The notes beneath the pieces were generated by a model. The model worked only from the letters and a program-made list of their open reading frames with translations. It searched no databases and was not told where the DNA came from. DNA of 64,000 nucleotides from Gnetum montanum (taxonomy: Eukaryota; Streptophyta; Gnetopsida; Gnetales; Gnetaceae), in assembly GCA_015680685.1 (NCBI GenBank), contig MNCI01035156.1, positions 9,905-73,904 of the forward strand, read 5' to 3'. The position numbers were made by a program, and so were the translations under genes. This document shows, one piece after another, positions 21,785 through 33,429 of the stretch (position 1 is its first letter; the number at the start of each line of letters is the position of its first letter).

Positions 21785-22150
21785 ATTGGTATCCTTAGGG
21801 ATACATCATGATCCCACTATGAGTTGTGGTATTGTAGAAAAAGCAAAAGCCACTATTTCTACCAATGATGACTTCACTATGAGTTGTGGTATTACAACAT
21901 GGGTCCATCATGACTTGTGATCTTGAAAAAGTTATTGAAAAGGCTAGAGATATAAGTTTAATACCTTTTTTATCAAGGATAACCATGATTGCACCATTAC
22001 TTGTGGTCTTCTTCAATGAGTGCTTCATGATCCATGATCATTATCCTTGCTTTTAGAACATAACACAACCTATGATACCAATTCATGAGTAGACCATGAT
22101 CCTTGGTTTGTAATACCATAAGTCCATCAATACTTGTGGTCTTAGTCATG
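21785..22150. repeat. Cluster of ACCAT/ATGGT palindromic motifs (right)
   Basis: Recurring 'ccactatgagttgtggtatt', 'accatgattgcaccattacttgtggt' and similar units every 40-70 bases, related to the cluster at 12005-12510. A 77-codon minus-strand frame (21795-22028) reads through it, with NTTTHS repeated; I regard that frame as a by-product of the repeat. Confidence 0.5.
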
Positions 22151-22256
22151 GTTAATTTTTTGACCAAATTTTGAGTGAAGAAAAAAGTCTTAGATAGAAA
22201 ATAGGGATATTATTCCACTACCACTTTGACATGGTGGTGCACTCCATGTTGTCTTC

Positions 22257-23100
22257 TGATTAGGACATCACCTAGCCCTTGTTTAATCCTAAATATATCT
22301 TAGACATTTGTGTGTTTTGTTTTATGTATTATTTGTGTTGATATTTTCATGATGATTCCAAGGCGTTTTTCCATTTTTATGAGTGTTTTGGACTTATTTT
22401 GATGAGTCTAGAAGGTTATAGGGGCTATGGGAACTTGTTTGGAGGTGTTCGGAGGTTCTAAATCTTAAAATAAGCATCTTTAACTTTGGCCCTAGTAGGA
22501 TAGTTATCTACACTTATAGTTAGATGTCTATACTACATATTAGATATCTACTATTGTTCATAGACATCTCTACCAAGACATCTACTACAAGATATCTTTT
22601 CCAAGATGTCTACTTTGAGACCCCTACACTTGAGAGAGACATCTCTTATTTCTTAAAGACATCTTTCACAAATCTTAATGGACATCAAATTGAATGGAAA
22701 ATTGGATACACAATGAAAGGTCACACCAAGAAGCTATAAATAAGAGTCCAAGGCTTGAGCTTGGGCATGAAAAAGAGAGAGAGAAAGAGTAAGAGGCAAG
22801 GAAGAACATTTGAGAGAGGGTAATAGAATCTCTTATAAGTGTCTTGTCTTTAGCTTTAGCTCCATTGTGAGCAAGTAAATATTGAGAGCGAACATGTTTG
22901 GCCTCTACAATCCTTGGAAGAGATTTTTATTAAACTTCGATTCTCATATTTTATGTAATTCTCTATATATTGAGAGTTTCCTTATAAAAAGGAGGAATTT
23001 TCTCCAATTCATTATCTTATTCTTACTTATAAGTTGAATTTTTCTTAGAAGGTTTGGGGAATGGGTCCTTTTAGGGTCTATTGAGGTAGGCTCCACATTA
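22257..23100 (+). repeat. E3 5' LTR
   Basis: 844 bp, ending CCACATTA (original CATCA decayed). It contains CTATAAATAA at 22734-22743, a good TATA box, and a stretch (22510-22680) where the unit 'agacatct(c/a)' or 'gatatct' recurs many times; the right LTR has a shorter version of that stretch. Confidence 0.9.
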
Positions 23101-23102
23101 GA

Positions 23103-23115
23103 TTAGTATTAGAGC
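23103..23115 (+). other. E3 primer-binding site (tRNA-iMet type)
   Basis: TTAGTATTAGAGC, three bases after the LTR; the standard TGGTATCAGAGC with G-to-A and C-to-T changes. Confidence 0.75.
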
Positions 23116-23183
23116 ATTTGGTTTGCGGGAATCCACACATAAGCTGGTGCTCTTCATTTGGAAAATATTGTTTACCTTTTCAT

Positions 23184-23679
23184 ATGGCTTCATTTGAAAA
23201 TATTTTTGGTCTGGAGGAATCCCTATCAAGAGGTAAAAGACTTTTATGTTGAATTCTATAAAGCTTTGAAAAAGGCTAATGTTCATTGAACTGATTATGA
23301 ACAAGTTTCTAACTTCATTAGTGGATTAATGATGCAATATCAGTAAGAATTACCATTTTATGAGCCTAATGCTCTTGATGATGCCTATGATCTTACTTTG
23401 AAGGCTACAAGATTTGGCTTGATTAATAATAAATATTACAAGAAAACGAATGAGAAAGACACAACTCAGAATCCAAGGAAATCATCCAAGGAAGATGGTG
23501 AAGATGAACCAAAGAAGAAGGAAAGGGAGTCTACTTCTCCTAGGAGAGAAAGAAGAAGGGAACGATCTCCAAGATGTAAAGATATATGTTATAATTGTGG
23601 TGAATCAGGTCATAGACAATGGGAATGTAGAAATCCAAAGAAGAATGCTTCTAAGGGTAAGAAAATTCAAACTATGTAA
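23184..23679 (+). pseudogene. E3 gag (capsid truncated, CCHC zinc knuckle intact)
   Basis: An ATG at 23184 opens MASFENIFGLEESLSR, then a frame change leads into VKDFYVEFYKALKKANV, the second half of a Ty3/gypsy capsid; the first half is deleted. From 23398 the frame is open: a Lys/Arg/Glu/Ser-rich basic linker (SPRRERRRERSPR) and a canonical CCHC knuckle CYNCGESGHRQWEC (about 23587-23630), then KKNASKGKK and a stop at 23679. It would bind genomic RNA. A frameshift and an in-capsid stop near 23344 disable it. Confidence 0.8.
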
Positions 23680-23738
23680 GAGGATGAGCCTGAATGTTCA
23701 AAGAAGGTATGTGATCATATATTGCTAATTAAAGTGAG

Positions 23739-24180
23739 TTGAATAGTTGTACTTTTGTTGGACATGTTAGGACCAATGAATATGTTATGAGAAAGAGTTT
23801 GTTTAGAACTCATTGTGATGTTAAAGGTCATTTCTTAAGTGTGCTCATCAATAGTGAAGGACAAGAAAATGTGATTTCTACTAAGGTTATGAAGTCATTG
23901 CATTTAGTTACAATTCCTCATCCTAATCCATATAAAATCTATTCCTTAAATGAATAATAATTATAAGAAAGTTAAGGAATAATGTCTTATTGATTATTCC
24001 ATTGGATATTTTCATGATCAAATTCTTTGTGATTTATTACCTATTGATTATTCAAATATTATATTTGGTAGGCCATGGAATTATGATAATAAGGTTATTT
24101 TTGATGGAGAAATTAATAGTTGGACTATAAGGTAAGGCAATGATATGTTTAGATTATTGCCCACTATTGTTGATAGTGAT
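23739..24180 (+). pseudogene. E3 retropepsin
   Basis: Aspartic protease relic. SVLINSEGQENVISTKVM (about 23840-23890) matches the usual LIDSGAxxNFIS, with the catalytic Asp-Ser-Gly changed to Asn-Ser-Glu, so it is inactive. After a stop near 23957 the second half continues: PIDYSNIIFGRPWNYDNKV (about 24045-24095), the ILGRPW-like box of Ty3/gypsy proteases, then FDGEINSWTI. Confidence 0.7.
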
Positions 24181-24201
24181 GTTGGTAACTTAAATTCTTA
24201 A

Positions 24202-24816
24202 TTGATGCTTCCTAGTTGTAAGGAGATTGTGAGGGTAAATAATATTTGTGATGATGAAATTTTATTTGATGTTGAACAAAATGCATTTGATATGGATGCT
24301 ATTATTGATTTTGTGGAGTCTCATATATATTGGAAAATGTTTTTTTGTGCTACTATTCAATCTTGGCTATTTATGGTATTAGTATATTATTTGATGCTTT
24401 TGGATACTTGTGTAAGTGTTGGGCTGAAATTTGCATTGGCAAGAAGATGTTGGAAGAATAAGGAAGATAAATTGGTAGAAAGTGGATAATTACCATTAGT
24501 GTTTGGGCATAAGGAAAGGTGTCATACTCCATGGATTAATGCTAACAATTGTTTTTCTAGATTTTTATGCCATTCTTATGTAGGTTTGAGTCATCATGGG
24601 GATGCAAGGGAAGCATTCCAAGAAGATACTCAAATGAAGAAAGCATGGTGGGGCATGAGGAAAAGCCTCCATGAGAAAGGGAAGTTCAAAACCAAAACCT
24701 TAATTGATACTCATTCTCATGATGTTTTTGATGCATTGATTTTTAGTTTTTATGATAGGAGAAATGGCCTTGAGTCATGGAAACATGGTGCCTTACAACT
24801 TGTGAAAGCTCATTAA
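24202..24816 (+). pseudogene. E3 post-protease region, unrecognised
   Basis: Two open frames (24202-24489 and 24499-24816) fill the place where RT should be. The first (95 codons) starts MMLPSCKEIVRVNNICDD and has a hydrophobic centre (about residues 55-75). The second (105 codons) contains EDTQMKKAWWGMRKSLHEKGK and FDALIFSFYDRR. Neither has an RT, RNase H or integrase motif that I can see. It ends 26 bases before the 3' LTR. It could be a captured host fragment or a diverged pol tail; I cannot say which. Confidence 0.45.
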
Positions 24817-24828
24817 ACGTAACATTTT

Positions 24829-24842
24829 AAGGGTGGTAGAGA
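24829..24842 (+). other. E3 polypurine tract
   Basis: AAGGGTGGTAGAGA directly before the 3' LTR. Confidence 0.75.
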
Positions 24843-25632
24843 TGATGAGGACATCATCCAACCCTTTTGTAATCCTCAATATATCTTAGATATGTGTGTC
24901 TCTTCTTGTGTTGATCTTTTCATGATGATTCCAAGGTGTTTTTCCATGTTTAGGAGTGTTTTGGACGTATTTTGATGAGTTTATGAGGTTCTAGGAGTTA
25001 TGGAAACTTTCTTGGAGATGTTTGGAGGTTCCAGACCTAAAAACAAGCATCATTTACTTTGACCCTAGTAGGATAGACATATAGACTAATAGTTAGGCAT
25101 CTATACTGCATATTAGATGTCTAATGTTATTGCAAGATGTCTTATCCAAGACATCTACTCTGAGACCCCTACAGTTGGGAGAGACATCTCTTATTTCTTG
25201 AAGATGTCTTCCATGGATTTTAATGTACATCAAACAAAATGGAAAATTGAAGGGAAGATGAAAGGTTACACCAAAAAGCTATAAATAAGAGTCCAAGGCT
25301 TGAGTTTGGGCATGAGAAAGAGTGAGAAGTAAGGGAGAGAACTTGAGAGAGCTTAAGAGAATCTTTTATAAGTGTCTTGTCTTGAGCTTTAGCTCCATTG
25401 CGAGCAAGTAAGGATTGAAAGGGGACATGTGTGGCCTCTAAGATCATTGGGAGAGATTTTAAGTGAGCTTGGATCCTCATCTTTTATGTAATTCTCTGTG
25501 TATTGAAAGTTTTCTTATAAAAAGAAGGAATTTCATCCAATTCATTTTTTGTTTTTACTTCTATGTTGAATTTTGCTAAGAAGGCTTGTGGGATGTGTCC
25601 TTTTGGGGTCTATTAAGGTGGCCTCCACATCA
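24843..25632 (+). repeat. E3 3' LTR
   Basis: 790 bp, TGATGAGG...CCACATCA. TATA-like CTATAAATAAG at 25279-25289. Shorter than the 5' LTR mainly in the 'agacatct' stretch. Confidence 0.9.
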
Positions 25633-25637
25633 TCTTC

Positions 25638-28599
25638 TGTTGCTCTTCTTCGTTCCTCTTATTTTTTATAGGTTTTGGAATTTTTTCATTTAGTTTTTGA
25701 ATTTTTTAAAAGTAGGCTTAGGGTTTGTTCTTTTATTGTTTCCCATTTTCAATGATAAACATAGTGCTTATCTTTGATTTTTAGTTGTGTTAATCATCAT
25801 GGTGATTGTTCTAGTACATATAAGATTTTCCAATAAGTGGATATTGAAAAATCAAGTTGATTAAATAATATTAAATGTGATTTTATTTTTCAATTTCGAT
25901 AAATTAAAATTTCCCTAATTTTAGAAGATTAAACTTTGTTTTTTTCATCCTTATTAAGGACTAAGATTATTTACTCTTTTTAGAAGAATGCGAAAACAAC
26001 CACTAACAAGCAATTAGTTCATGAATTAACTATTACAATCCTAGCAATTTTCTTCTACCGAATTTTGTAATGAAGTTGGAGATAGAAACAACAACAAAAT
26101 TTTGTGGAAAGAACTTGAGAAAATGATAATTTCTCTTCTTATTGTATCTCCATGACTAGTAACATCCCCAAAAAGTCTCATTTTTAGAGGAACGATTACT
26201 TAATCACTTAAGAAAGCAATAATCAAATTACTAGCATAAGTGAAATAAGATTGAATTGTAAAATCTATTGTTATTGCTTGTACTCTCTACTTGTTAAAAT
26301 TTTGTAGAGGAAGCATTCACTTGATTGTCACTCTCATGAAAGAAATTGATACATATACAATTCAATAAAGTATCTCCATAAGGCTAGAAATTAAGACTAT
26401 AATCTGTAAAATTGTCCAACAACATGACTTCATTTTTAGTATTTTATTGTTGTTATCTTATACCTCTTACTAGTAAGCTATCTCCAGTTTTATTATTAGA
26501 TTATTGATACTTGATTGTTCATAAATTTTAGTGGCTTTCTCACTCCTTGATTTTATGATCCTTGAGGTATAACTAACATTGCATATGATTTATTAAACAA
26601 GGTCTAATTCCATTTTGTGTGTCTGCATGATGTTGAATAGTTATGATGGGTTATAGAATGTTTTTAAGTCTTAGAACATTCTCTAATTATGTTATATATG
26701 ATGCAACATAACCATAAAATGTTATCAACCTATTTAAATTTTCTTTTATGTTGGATGCTATTATCTAAGTTTTATATAGTCATGGATCTTATAAAAATCA
26801 TGGAAACTAGTAAATGAGTACATTTTGTTGTTATAACAAAATAGAATTTGCTACAAAATTAGTGAAATTCATTTTGTAATTAAGTTTTTTTTAGTCTATG
26901 TTGTTTTAAATTTGATATATTTTTATGTATTGCAGCTATTACCATTTTGTGTGAATGTAATCTTAAAAAAATTTTGGAGCCATTAGAAATGTTTTCTCTT
27001 TCTCAGAAACTCAATAAAATGATAATCTATCATTGGATGATAATGGAAGGATGTTACAATAAGAATAGTACTTTACAACCTACCATAGATGGGTAGAATT
27101 TCACCTCTAATGCATATGATATTGTAGATGTTGTACAAGCTTCATGTGGTAAAGAGCAAGCTATCAAGAAATGAAGGTGAAAAAATAGTGAAATTACCTA
27201 ATTTGATATGTCCAAAAATTTGATAAGAAAGAGAATATCACAAATTATTTTCCTAAGGTATTTTTTCTCTTCAAATTTATACAATGGTCTTTGTTTTTAG
27301 TGAAAGCATATTTTTAGTAATGAAATTTTACCCATGTGGGCATTAGGTAATAATATTGATAATCCATTTAGTATCCTAATGATAATCATTTCTAAGATCA
27401 AAAGACAAACAAGGTCATGATATCTACATAACACCAAAGAGTCTCTTAGTTTTCTAACTATTATGAAAAAATTGTTGGAGAAAAAATTACATGTTATTTA
27501 TAGCTAGCTTCTGGAAATAGTAAAGTTGAATCTAAAAAGCATTTTAAATAGTAGATCAGTATCAGAGAGAGATGAGACATCATGTTCTTTGAAAGAGGAC
27601 AAAAGATAGTCTCTAAAGGATGTGTACCAAGATGAAAAAGGTTCTCATCAATCTATCACTAATAAGTTGGAAAATGTGATTGACATATTGAACAATTATT
27701 ACCAAATCAATGCAACACTATGGAATGCTATGAAGGAGCTCAAATCAAATAATTCCCACTTGTTACAAGAAAGTAATCAATCTAAGGCTAAAATAGATAA
27801 TTTGTTCATTGAAGAGAAAAGTTGCATTCAAAAGCTAATTCAATAGAACAAGAAAATGGGCAATAAAATTATTGCACCAAATCAGGAAATTAGCTTCTTA
27901 AAAATGTAGTAGTATTTGACAATGATGGATGCAAGGACATTGACCTTGCACAAGTAACATTATCAAAGGATTTTACAATGTTATAATAGTTTTCATATTT
28001 TCTGTTTTGTTTATTGTTTTTAAGGATTCTAAATATTTGCCTTAAGAACTATATTATATATGTTTCTAATAAATTTCTTTGATTTCTCAATACTTAAGAG
28101 TGCAAGAAGATTATTTGTTTTAGTTGAATGAGACAAAAAACAACAATCGACCTAGTAGGAGTAGTGCATGAATATAGAAATAAGTAAAAAAATTATTTTT
28201 TATCTAGAATATATTCTAATAATAGAAAGGTGTTGTTTCTTGTGCATTTTATTTATTTGACACATGTTATTCCAATGATCTTGTTATCTCTAGAATTAGT
28301 GAAAATGATCTTAATTAATATGATGACTCATTTTTTTATTAATTTTCCCTTCTACAATTGATACCACTTACGTAGACTACAATACCCCAGTTGATCAATC
28401 ATATGGAAAAATTAATAAAGTGATGTAATTGCTTCCCATTGACATTCTTGATAGTAAATAGCTTGTGAGAAAATCATTTGCCTCACTCTACATCAAGATG
28501 GGTGAAAATAATAACTTGAGAATGATATCAATGATGTGTACTTTAAAGAAATTTAGAACTCTAACTCTAAAAGGACTTTGCAAATAATTTTTAATAGTA
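25638..28599. other. AT-rich region with a possible coiled-coil coding relic
   Basis: Mostly structureless AT-rich sequence. On the plus strand 27000-27180 and 27560-27900 give Lys/Asn/Gln-rich, heptad-like peptides; the open part (27622-27846, 74 codons) contains NKLENVIDILNNYYQINATLW. The blocks are separated by sequence with GT...AG-like borders near 27259 and 27300, which may mark an intron. I do not recognise the protein. It could be a fragment of a host gene or of another 3' ORF. Confidence 0.3.
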
Positions 28600-28604
28600 T
28601 GTTT

Positions 28605-29476
28605 TGATGAGAGGTGAAGTACCCCTACACCCAACCATACGAATCACAGGTGTTCACATGTGATTCGATTGAATTTCGTAGACTATAATTACTAAGTACA
28701 CTAGAGCCAAATAGTGTGTGCATGTTGTCCATTCATTGTCTTCCCAATCACACTTGTGGAATGCAATTATATGGTTAAATGTGACTGAGGTGTAAGATTT
28801 TTATTATTTTGTGATTTTTATGAAATTACTCACCTAGAACAAAGATAAAAGTAAGAGTGATTAATTGCTAAGTAAACTATGGTTTGCTCTATCCTAACAT
28901 AAGTAATTGTTTCCACTTCTCAAAAAACATCCAAATCTTTGTGTAAACACTGTTGGGTTGTCAATCGCTGATAATTTTTGAGCTACCAAGTGTCACACAT
29001 ATGTTCGAAGGGGCCATGCTTATGTATTTTAATGAGTTGTTTGATTAATGAAAATAAATTACTGCATTAATAACATTAATATAAATTGCATGAAATCACA
29101 ACATATAAATGCATAAGAAAGAAAGTCTCAAGTGCTACAAGGAATGGATCAAATAGTTCATCTTTATTGCCAACAAAATGGGGTGTTCATGTACATCAAT
29201 GCTTGAATAAAAATCCATTCACACTTAGACCTCCTGCTATGGGCACTTGGAAAATATTCTAACTCTCAAATGAAAAAACTATAAGAGTTTTGCTACTTGA
29301 CTATGAAAAACTACCTCAATCGTGTGCCCGAGGGTTGTATTTATAAACCTAGGAGTAACCCTATGATATTGAATGTACGATATCGCATCTTGGGCCATAA
29401 TATCGTGTACTTAATATCATGTACTTGATATTGCAACCACTCTGATATCGGAGTCTATGAAAAATGAGATTTATCA
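28605..29476 (-). repeat. E4 3' LTR
   Basis: 872 bp, TGATGAGAGG...TTATCA. TATA-like box near 29337-29346. Its palindrome stretch (29360-29455) uses GATATCG, TAATATC and TGATATTG variants in place of GCGATATCGC. Confidence 0.92.
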
Positions 29477-29486
29477 TACCCCCACG
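29477..29486 (-). other. E4 polypurine tract
   Basis: CGTGGGGGTA on the minus strand, directly before the 3' LTR. Confidence 0.75.
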
Positions 29487-29546
29487 ACTAAATGAAAACT
29501 CATCCTTAAGTACAAAAGAAGAGAAACAAGTCCTTTATAAAATATG

Positions 29547-29828
29547 TTACGGGGTGTGGACTATTCGACTTACATGTAGAGTGAAACAAAGAACACACAA
29601 ATATAGAAGTGCCCAACCATACAATATTACAATTGTATATAGAATTGGATGCTCATGAAAATAGAAAAGAACATCCTTGGATCCAAAGGATATCCAATTC
29701 CTCTTGGCAATAGGAGAATGAGGGAGAGGTTGAAGAGATCCAATGGTCATGAACAATCTCCTGTGAGCGATATTGTTGTTGCATCCTCCTTGGTGAAGAT
29801 AGTCTTGCTTCCAGTGCATGCTCCCCAT
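29547..29828 (-). CDS. Short 3' ORF of E4
   Basis: Open for 93 codons from the ATG at 29828, which aligns with the conserved ATG of the E1, E2 and E5 3' ORFs; ACTAAT lies about 30 bases upstream on the minus strand. The acceptor AG is not present at the exact place (TTGCA then ATG), so splicing here may be lost. The product begins MGSMHWKQDYLHQGG and has a hydrophobic C-terminal segment (TIVILYGWALLYLCVLCF), which could be a membrane helix or chance. It resembles none of the other 3' ORFs. Confidence 0.35.
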   Translation of the reverse strand: MGSMHWKQDYLHQGGCNNNIAHRRLFMTIGSLQPLPHSPIAKRNWISFGSKDVLFYFHEHPILYTIVILYGWALLYLCVLCFTLHVSRIVHTP

Positions 29829-29849
29829 TGCAATCACACAAAATCAAGG

Positions 29850-30814
29850 ATTAGTATATAGAATGTAACATATAGCAGTTGAATACCTTGTCTCATCAGT
29901 GATTTTATCTAGCCGAGTTATGATTATGATAGATTGGTTGCTTGATAATGTTAGTGGAAAGACTGATTAATGGGTTACGTAAGAGAAGTGCTCCATAAAG
30001 TTTAGAAGAAGCTTAACATAAGGAATACTAGAAAGAGGGTATTCACAACAATAAAAAGGAGTTCACTAAAAATAGTTGTAAAGGTATGCACAATTAGATG
30101 CCATTGATGAGGTAAATAAATAGAATTTGATTGTAACAATGTCTAAGGGTAAAGAACTTAACTTAACCCAACCAAAAGATATGTAAGTGGGTCCTTCCCA
30201 AAGAAGGCATAGGCCTTTTATGCCCCTGCCTAACTTCAAACGAAGGAGTCCATGGGTACCATGGGTGATTAATGGTTATGGAAAGTTAAGTACAAAAACC
30301 TAGAAGTAACTGACTAAGAAACTCAACACATCAAACCAAAACATTGAATCAAAACATGAAACTAGTAGTCAGGTGAGGCATGAAAAGCATATATGGATGA
30401 GAGAGAGAATGAAATGGAGTTCCTAATTATAGTCACATGAAAAGAAACCATGTCCCAGTTGTTAGTAACAACATTCAAAGTTAGAAACCAGACATCAACA
30501 ATCAAATTACAAATGAAACATACCACCATCAGGTAGCGCATTACCATTGTACCTGCCATCTTATTAGCACAAAAAGTAGAGAAACACATAAAACACAAGC
30601 AAATATAAAAGAAAGTAAAAGAGTAGGCCATAAATATTGAATATATTAATGATAGTGTAACAAAAAAACTAAGAAACAAAAAGATCAATAACCTGAAAAA
30701 TATAAATATGTAAAACAAAGATGTAAAATAAACAAAATGAAAACAAAATGTGGTAAAATCAAAAATGTGTAAAACAAAAAAGTCAAAAGACTGAGAAGCC
30801 ACAAAAAGTGTTAG
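29850..30814 (-). other. E4 untranslated region between integrase and 3' LTR
   Basis: Shares 'gggtccttcccaaagaaggc' (30188) and the 'tgtaaaacaaaaa' repeats (30700-30785) with the other elements, but lacks the 'actagtgcttgtagc' block, apparently deleted near 30400. A 166-codon minus-strand frame (30362-30862) is Phe/Leu-rich because it reads the T-rich sense strand of the A-rich repeat; I do not take it as a gene. Confidence 0.55.
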
Positions 30815-32030
30815 TATGGGTGGCCATCTCCTCCACAACTGATTTAGAAGGGGGATATCCAAAATATTGAGCGTGGTTGTCCATCTGGCGAGGTATTTGT
30901 TGAGTTGGTTGGCTTGAGCTCATGGAAAGGTTTCACTTGTTGGATGTTGACTAATTGTTTCTTATTTAGGCTATTAGGTTTATTGATAATCATGGCCCTA
31001 GATTAAAAAGTCTCATCAATAATGTAAGGTCCTTTCCACAATGTTTCAAATTTAGTTCGTTGGGGTACATGTGTGGGATTCCAGTAGAGAACCTTGTCTC
31101 CTAATTAAAAGCTGGCTTTTCTTATTTTGAGGTCATGACATTTCTTATTGAATGCCTTATCCATTTCATTGGATGATAGGGCCATTAAACAATTTTCATT
31201 TATGAATTTTAGGTTCATTAATCATTCTTTCTATGATAAACTTAGATTTAGGTCAAGGTCATAGGTTGTATAGAGTGTACAAAGCTCGGATTGGATAGGC
31301 AGTGTTGGTAGTTTTCGGTACACAAGTTCATATAGAGAATAACCTATGGAAAGATTCCATGTGGAGTGATAGGTCCAAAGGGCATCATTTAATTTAGTGC
31401 TCTAGTCCCTTTAGTATTTGCTAATGGTGCGCATTAGATTTTTTGTAATCTTCCAGTTAGTGACCTCAACTTGATCATTGGCGTGGGGGTGATATGGTGT
31501 TGTGAGTTTGTGCTCAACCCCCAAGCGTTGCATAAGTTTTCAAAAAGTGGCACCTATAAAATGAGTTCCATTATCAGAAATTAACACATGAGGCACACCA
31601 AACCTATTTATGATATTTTGTTATACAAATTTAGTAGTAGTGGTGGATGTACAATCAATGATGGTTGTTGCTTCTACCCACTTAATGCAATAGTCAAACA
31701 TGACTATGATATATGCATTTTCATTTGATAAGGGTGCGATGGGACCCATAAAGTCAATGCCCTAGATATTAAATGGTTTGAGAGGTTGAATCCATTACTA
31801 TGGCCCCTCCATTCGAGTTGTCATTTCACCATCCATTTGACAACGATTACAAGTGCAGACAAATTGGTGTGCATCCTTGAAAATTGTTGGCTAATAATAT
31901 CCTACCATGAGGATTTTTATGGTTGTGCATCTCCTAGCATAATGGCCTCCACAAGGGCCTCCATGAGCATCCTGTAGCATTTATAGTTAATTTGTGTCAG
32001 GGACACACCCGTGTACTAGGCTATTGGGAC
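30815..32030 (-). pseudogene. E4 integrase
   Basis: Integrase, which would insert the cDNA. From the N-terminus: an HHCC-type zinc region with GGHYARRCTTIKIL...VCTCNRCQ (31830-31970); the catalytic core with IDFMGPI (about 31740), SDNGTHFIGATF (about 31560) and PYHPHANDQVEVTN (about 31490), giving the D, D, E residues; then a C-terminal domain with LGDKVLYWNPT, PQRTKFETLWKGPY and the end ISCGGDGHPY. Several stops. No chromodomain is seen, as expected for Athila/Tat. Confidence 0.85.
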
Positions 32031-32199
32031 ATACTTTGTAAAGGTTTTCATTAATTTTCATGAAATGCTTGATCCAATGAAGAAACTATTGTTTCTTTCT
32101 AATGTCTAGCCCTTACAGCAGTTATTTCTTGAGCAGATAAGTGATGATGACATTATACCATTTTGTTTCATTGAGCATTTTGCATTAATAGCCTCTACA

Positions 32200-32640
32200 A
32201 GGAGAGATTTATTAATGAATTTATCTAAGAAGGGGCTTTCTTTCTCTTTGTCGTCCCATCTCAGTTGTGATAAGTGGTTAGCGACCACATTCTCCACACC
32301 CTTTTTGATCTACCATTATGAGATTGAACTCCTGCAAAATCACAAGCCACACCATTGGTTTATTCATTAGAAACCAGATGGAACTATGATTTTTGTGCAT
32401 AAACACTTTATAGCCAAGAACATAGTGCTTGAACTTCTCTAATGCGAACACCACTAACATCAATTCCTTTTCTGTGGTGGTGTAGTTTAGTTGTGCACTT
32501 GCAATACTTTGGGTTGCAAAGTGAATGTAATATGGATGTTTTTGATCATTTATCTACATAATCATTACCCCCAAAGCATAATTCAATGCATCGGTCATTA
32601 GATGAAATGACTTGGACCAATCAAGTGGTTGTAGAATTGG
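32200..32640 (-). pseudogene. E4 RNase H
   Basis: Ty3/gypsy RNase H following RT: PLDWSKSFHLMTDALNYALG (catalytic Asp, about 32595-32640), QLNYTTTEKELMLVVFALEKF (catalytic Glu, 32430-32500) and YKVFMHKNHSSIWFLM, where the usual TDH reads KNH. It ends in LITTEM-like remains. It would remove the RNA strand during reverse transcription. Stops are frequent. Confidence 0.8.
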
Positions 32641-33429
32641 AATTTCAATAAGCTTTTACTTCAGTTTCTAAAATGTTGTTTCACATGCAAAGGTCCAAAC
32701 AAACAATGCATCCTTCTTTATTAAATCCACCAATGACTTGGTAATTTTGGAAAAATTCTCAATAAAGTGTTGGTAGTAGCTAGTATGACCAAGGAATGAT
32801 TGCACTTCTTTAACTATTTCAGGTTGGTGGGTTATTCCTTGGATGACCCTTATTTTTTCAAGGTCCACCTTGATTCCTTCTTTTGAGATACAATGCCCCA
32901 AGACTATGCCTTCCTGAACCATAACATGGCTATTTTGCCAATTGAGTTAAAGGTTTTTTTAAACACATCTCTTTAACACCTTCTCAAGATGGTCTAGGGC
33001 TTGCTCTAATGTAGCTCTGTAGGTAGAAAAATCATCTATAAAGAATTCTACCTTGCTACCAATCTGTTATTGGAAAATGCTGAGAACTAATCATTGAAAT
33101 GTGGCTGGGGCATTACATAGACCAAATGGAATCTAACAGTAAGCAAAATTTCCCTAAGGACTTGTGAAAGTTATCTTTGCCTAGTCCTCTAGTGCAATCC
33201 AGATTTTGTTATAGCCACTATAACCATCCAGAAAGCTGTAATAGCAATGCCCAGAAATGGTGTCCAGCACTTGGTCAATAAAAGGTAATGAAAAATGATC
33301 CTTGAAAGTTGCTATGTTGAGCAGCCAAAAATTAATGCACACCCTCCATTTGCCTCCTTTCTTGGGTACGATCATGAGTGGATTGACCCACTCACTATCT
33401 GTGATAGGGTAGATGAATCTTACTTTGAG
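32641..33429 (-). pseudogene. E4 reverse transcriptase
   Basis: All main RT blocks are present in order: TDSEWVNPLMIVPKKGGKWR (33310-33400), FKDHFSLPFIDQVLD (33260-33305), YYSFLDGYSGYNKIWIALED (33181-33240, holding the first catalytic Asp), IPFGLCNAPATFQ (33090-33130), VEFFIDDFSTYRATL (33010-33055, the catalytic xxDD box), and LGHCISKEGIKVDLEKI plus SFLGHTSYYQHFIENFSKI downstream. This is an Athila/Tat-type RT. Interrupted by several stops, mostly at former Gln codons. Confidence 0.88.

Larger units (their letters stand above)
22257..25632 (+). mobile_element. E3: short non-autonomous Ty3/gypsy gag-protease element
   Basis: LTRs (TGATTAGGACATCA.../TGATGAGGACATCA...CACATCA) are flanked by the perfect target repeat TCTTC (22252-22256 and 25633-25637). 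The primer-binding site is of the initiator-Met type and a polypurine tract precedes the right LTR, so it lies on the plus strand. The 1.74-kb interior encodes a truncated capsid, a zinc knuckle, a protease and an unrecognised C-terminal region, with no RT, RNase H or integrase. It is unrelated to the Athila-like group except as a Ty3/gypsy relative. Confidence 0.92.

Noticed and set aside
25220-25480. 86-codon minus-strand frame
   Set aside because: It lies wholly within the E3 3' LTR, antisense, and is not open in the 5' LTR.
30362-30862. 166-codon hydrophobic frame on the minus strand, at first sight an env-like membrane protein
   Set aside because: Its Phe/Leu/Tyr richness comes from the T-rich repeat after integrase; the frame is not kept in E1, E2 or E5, and its start overlaps the integrase end in another phase.
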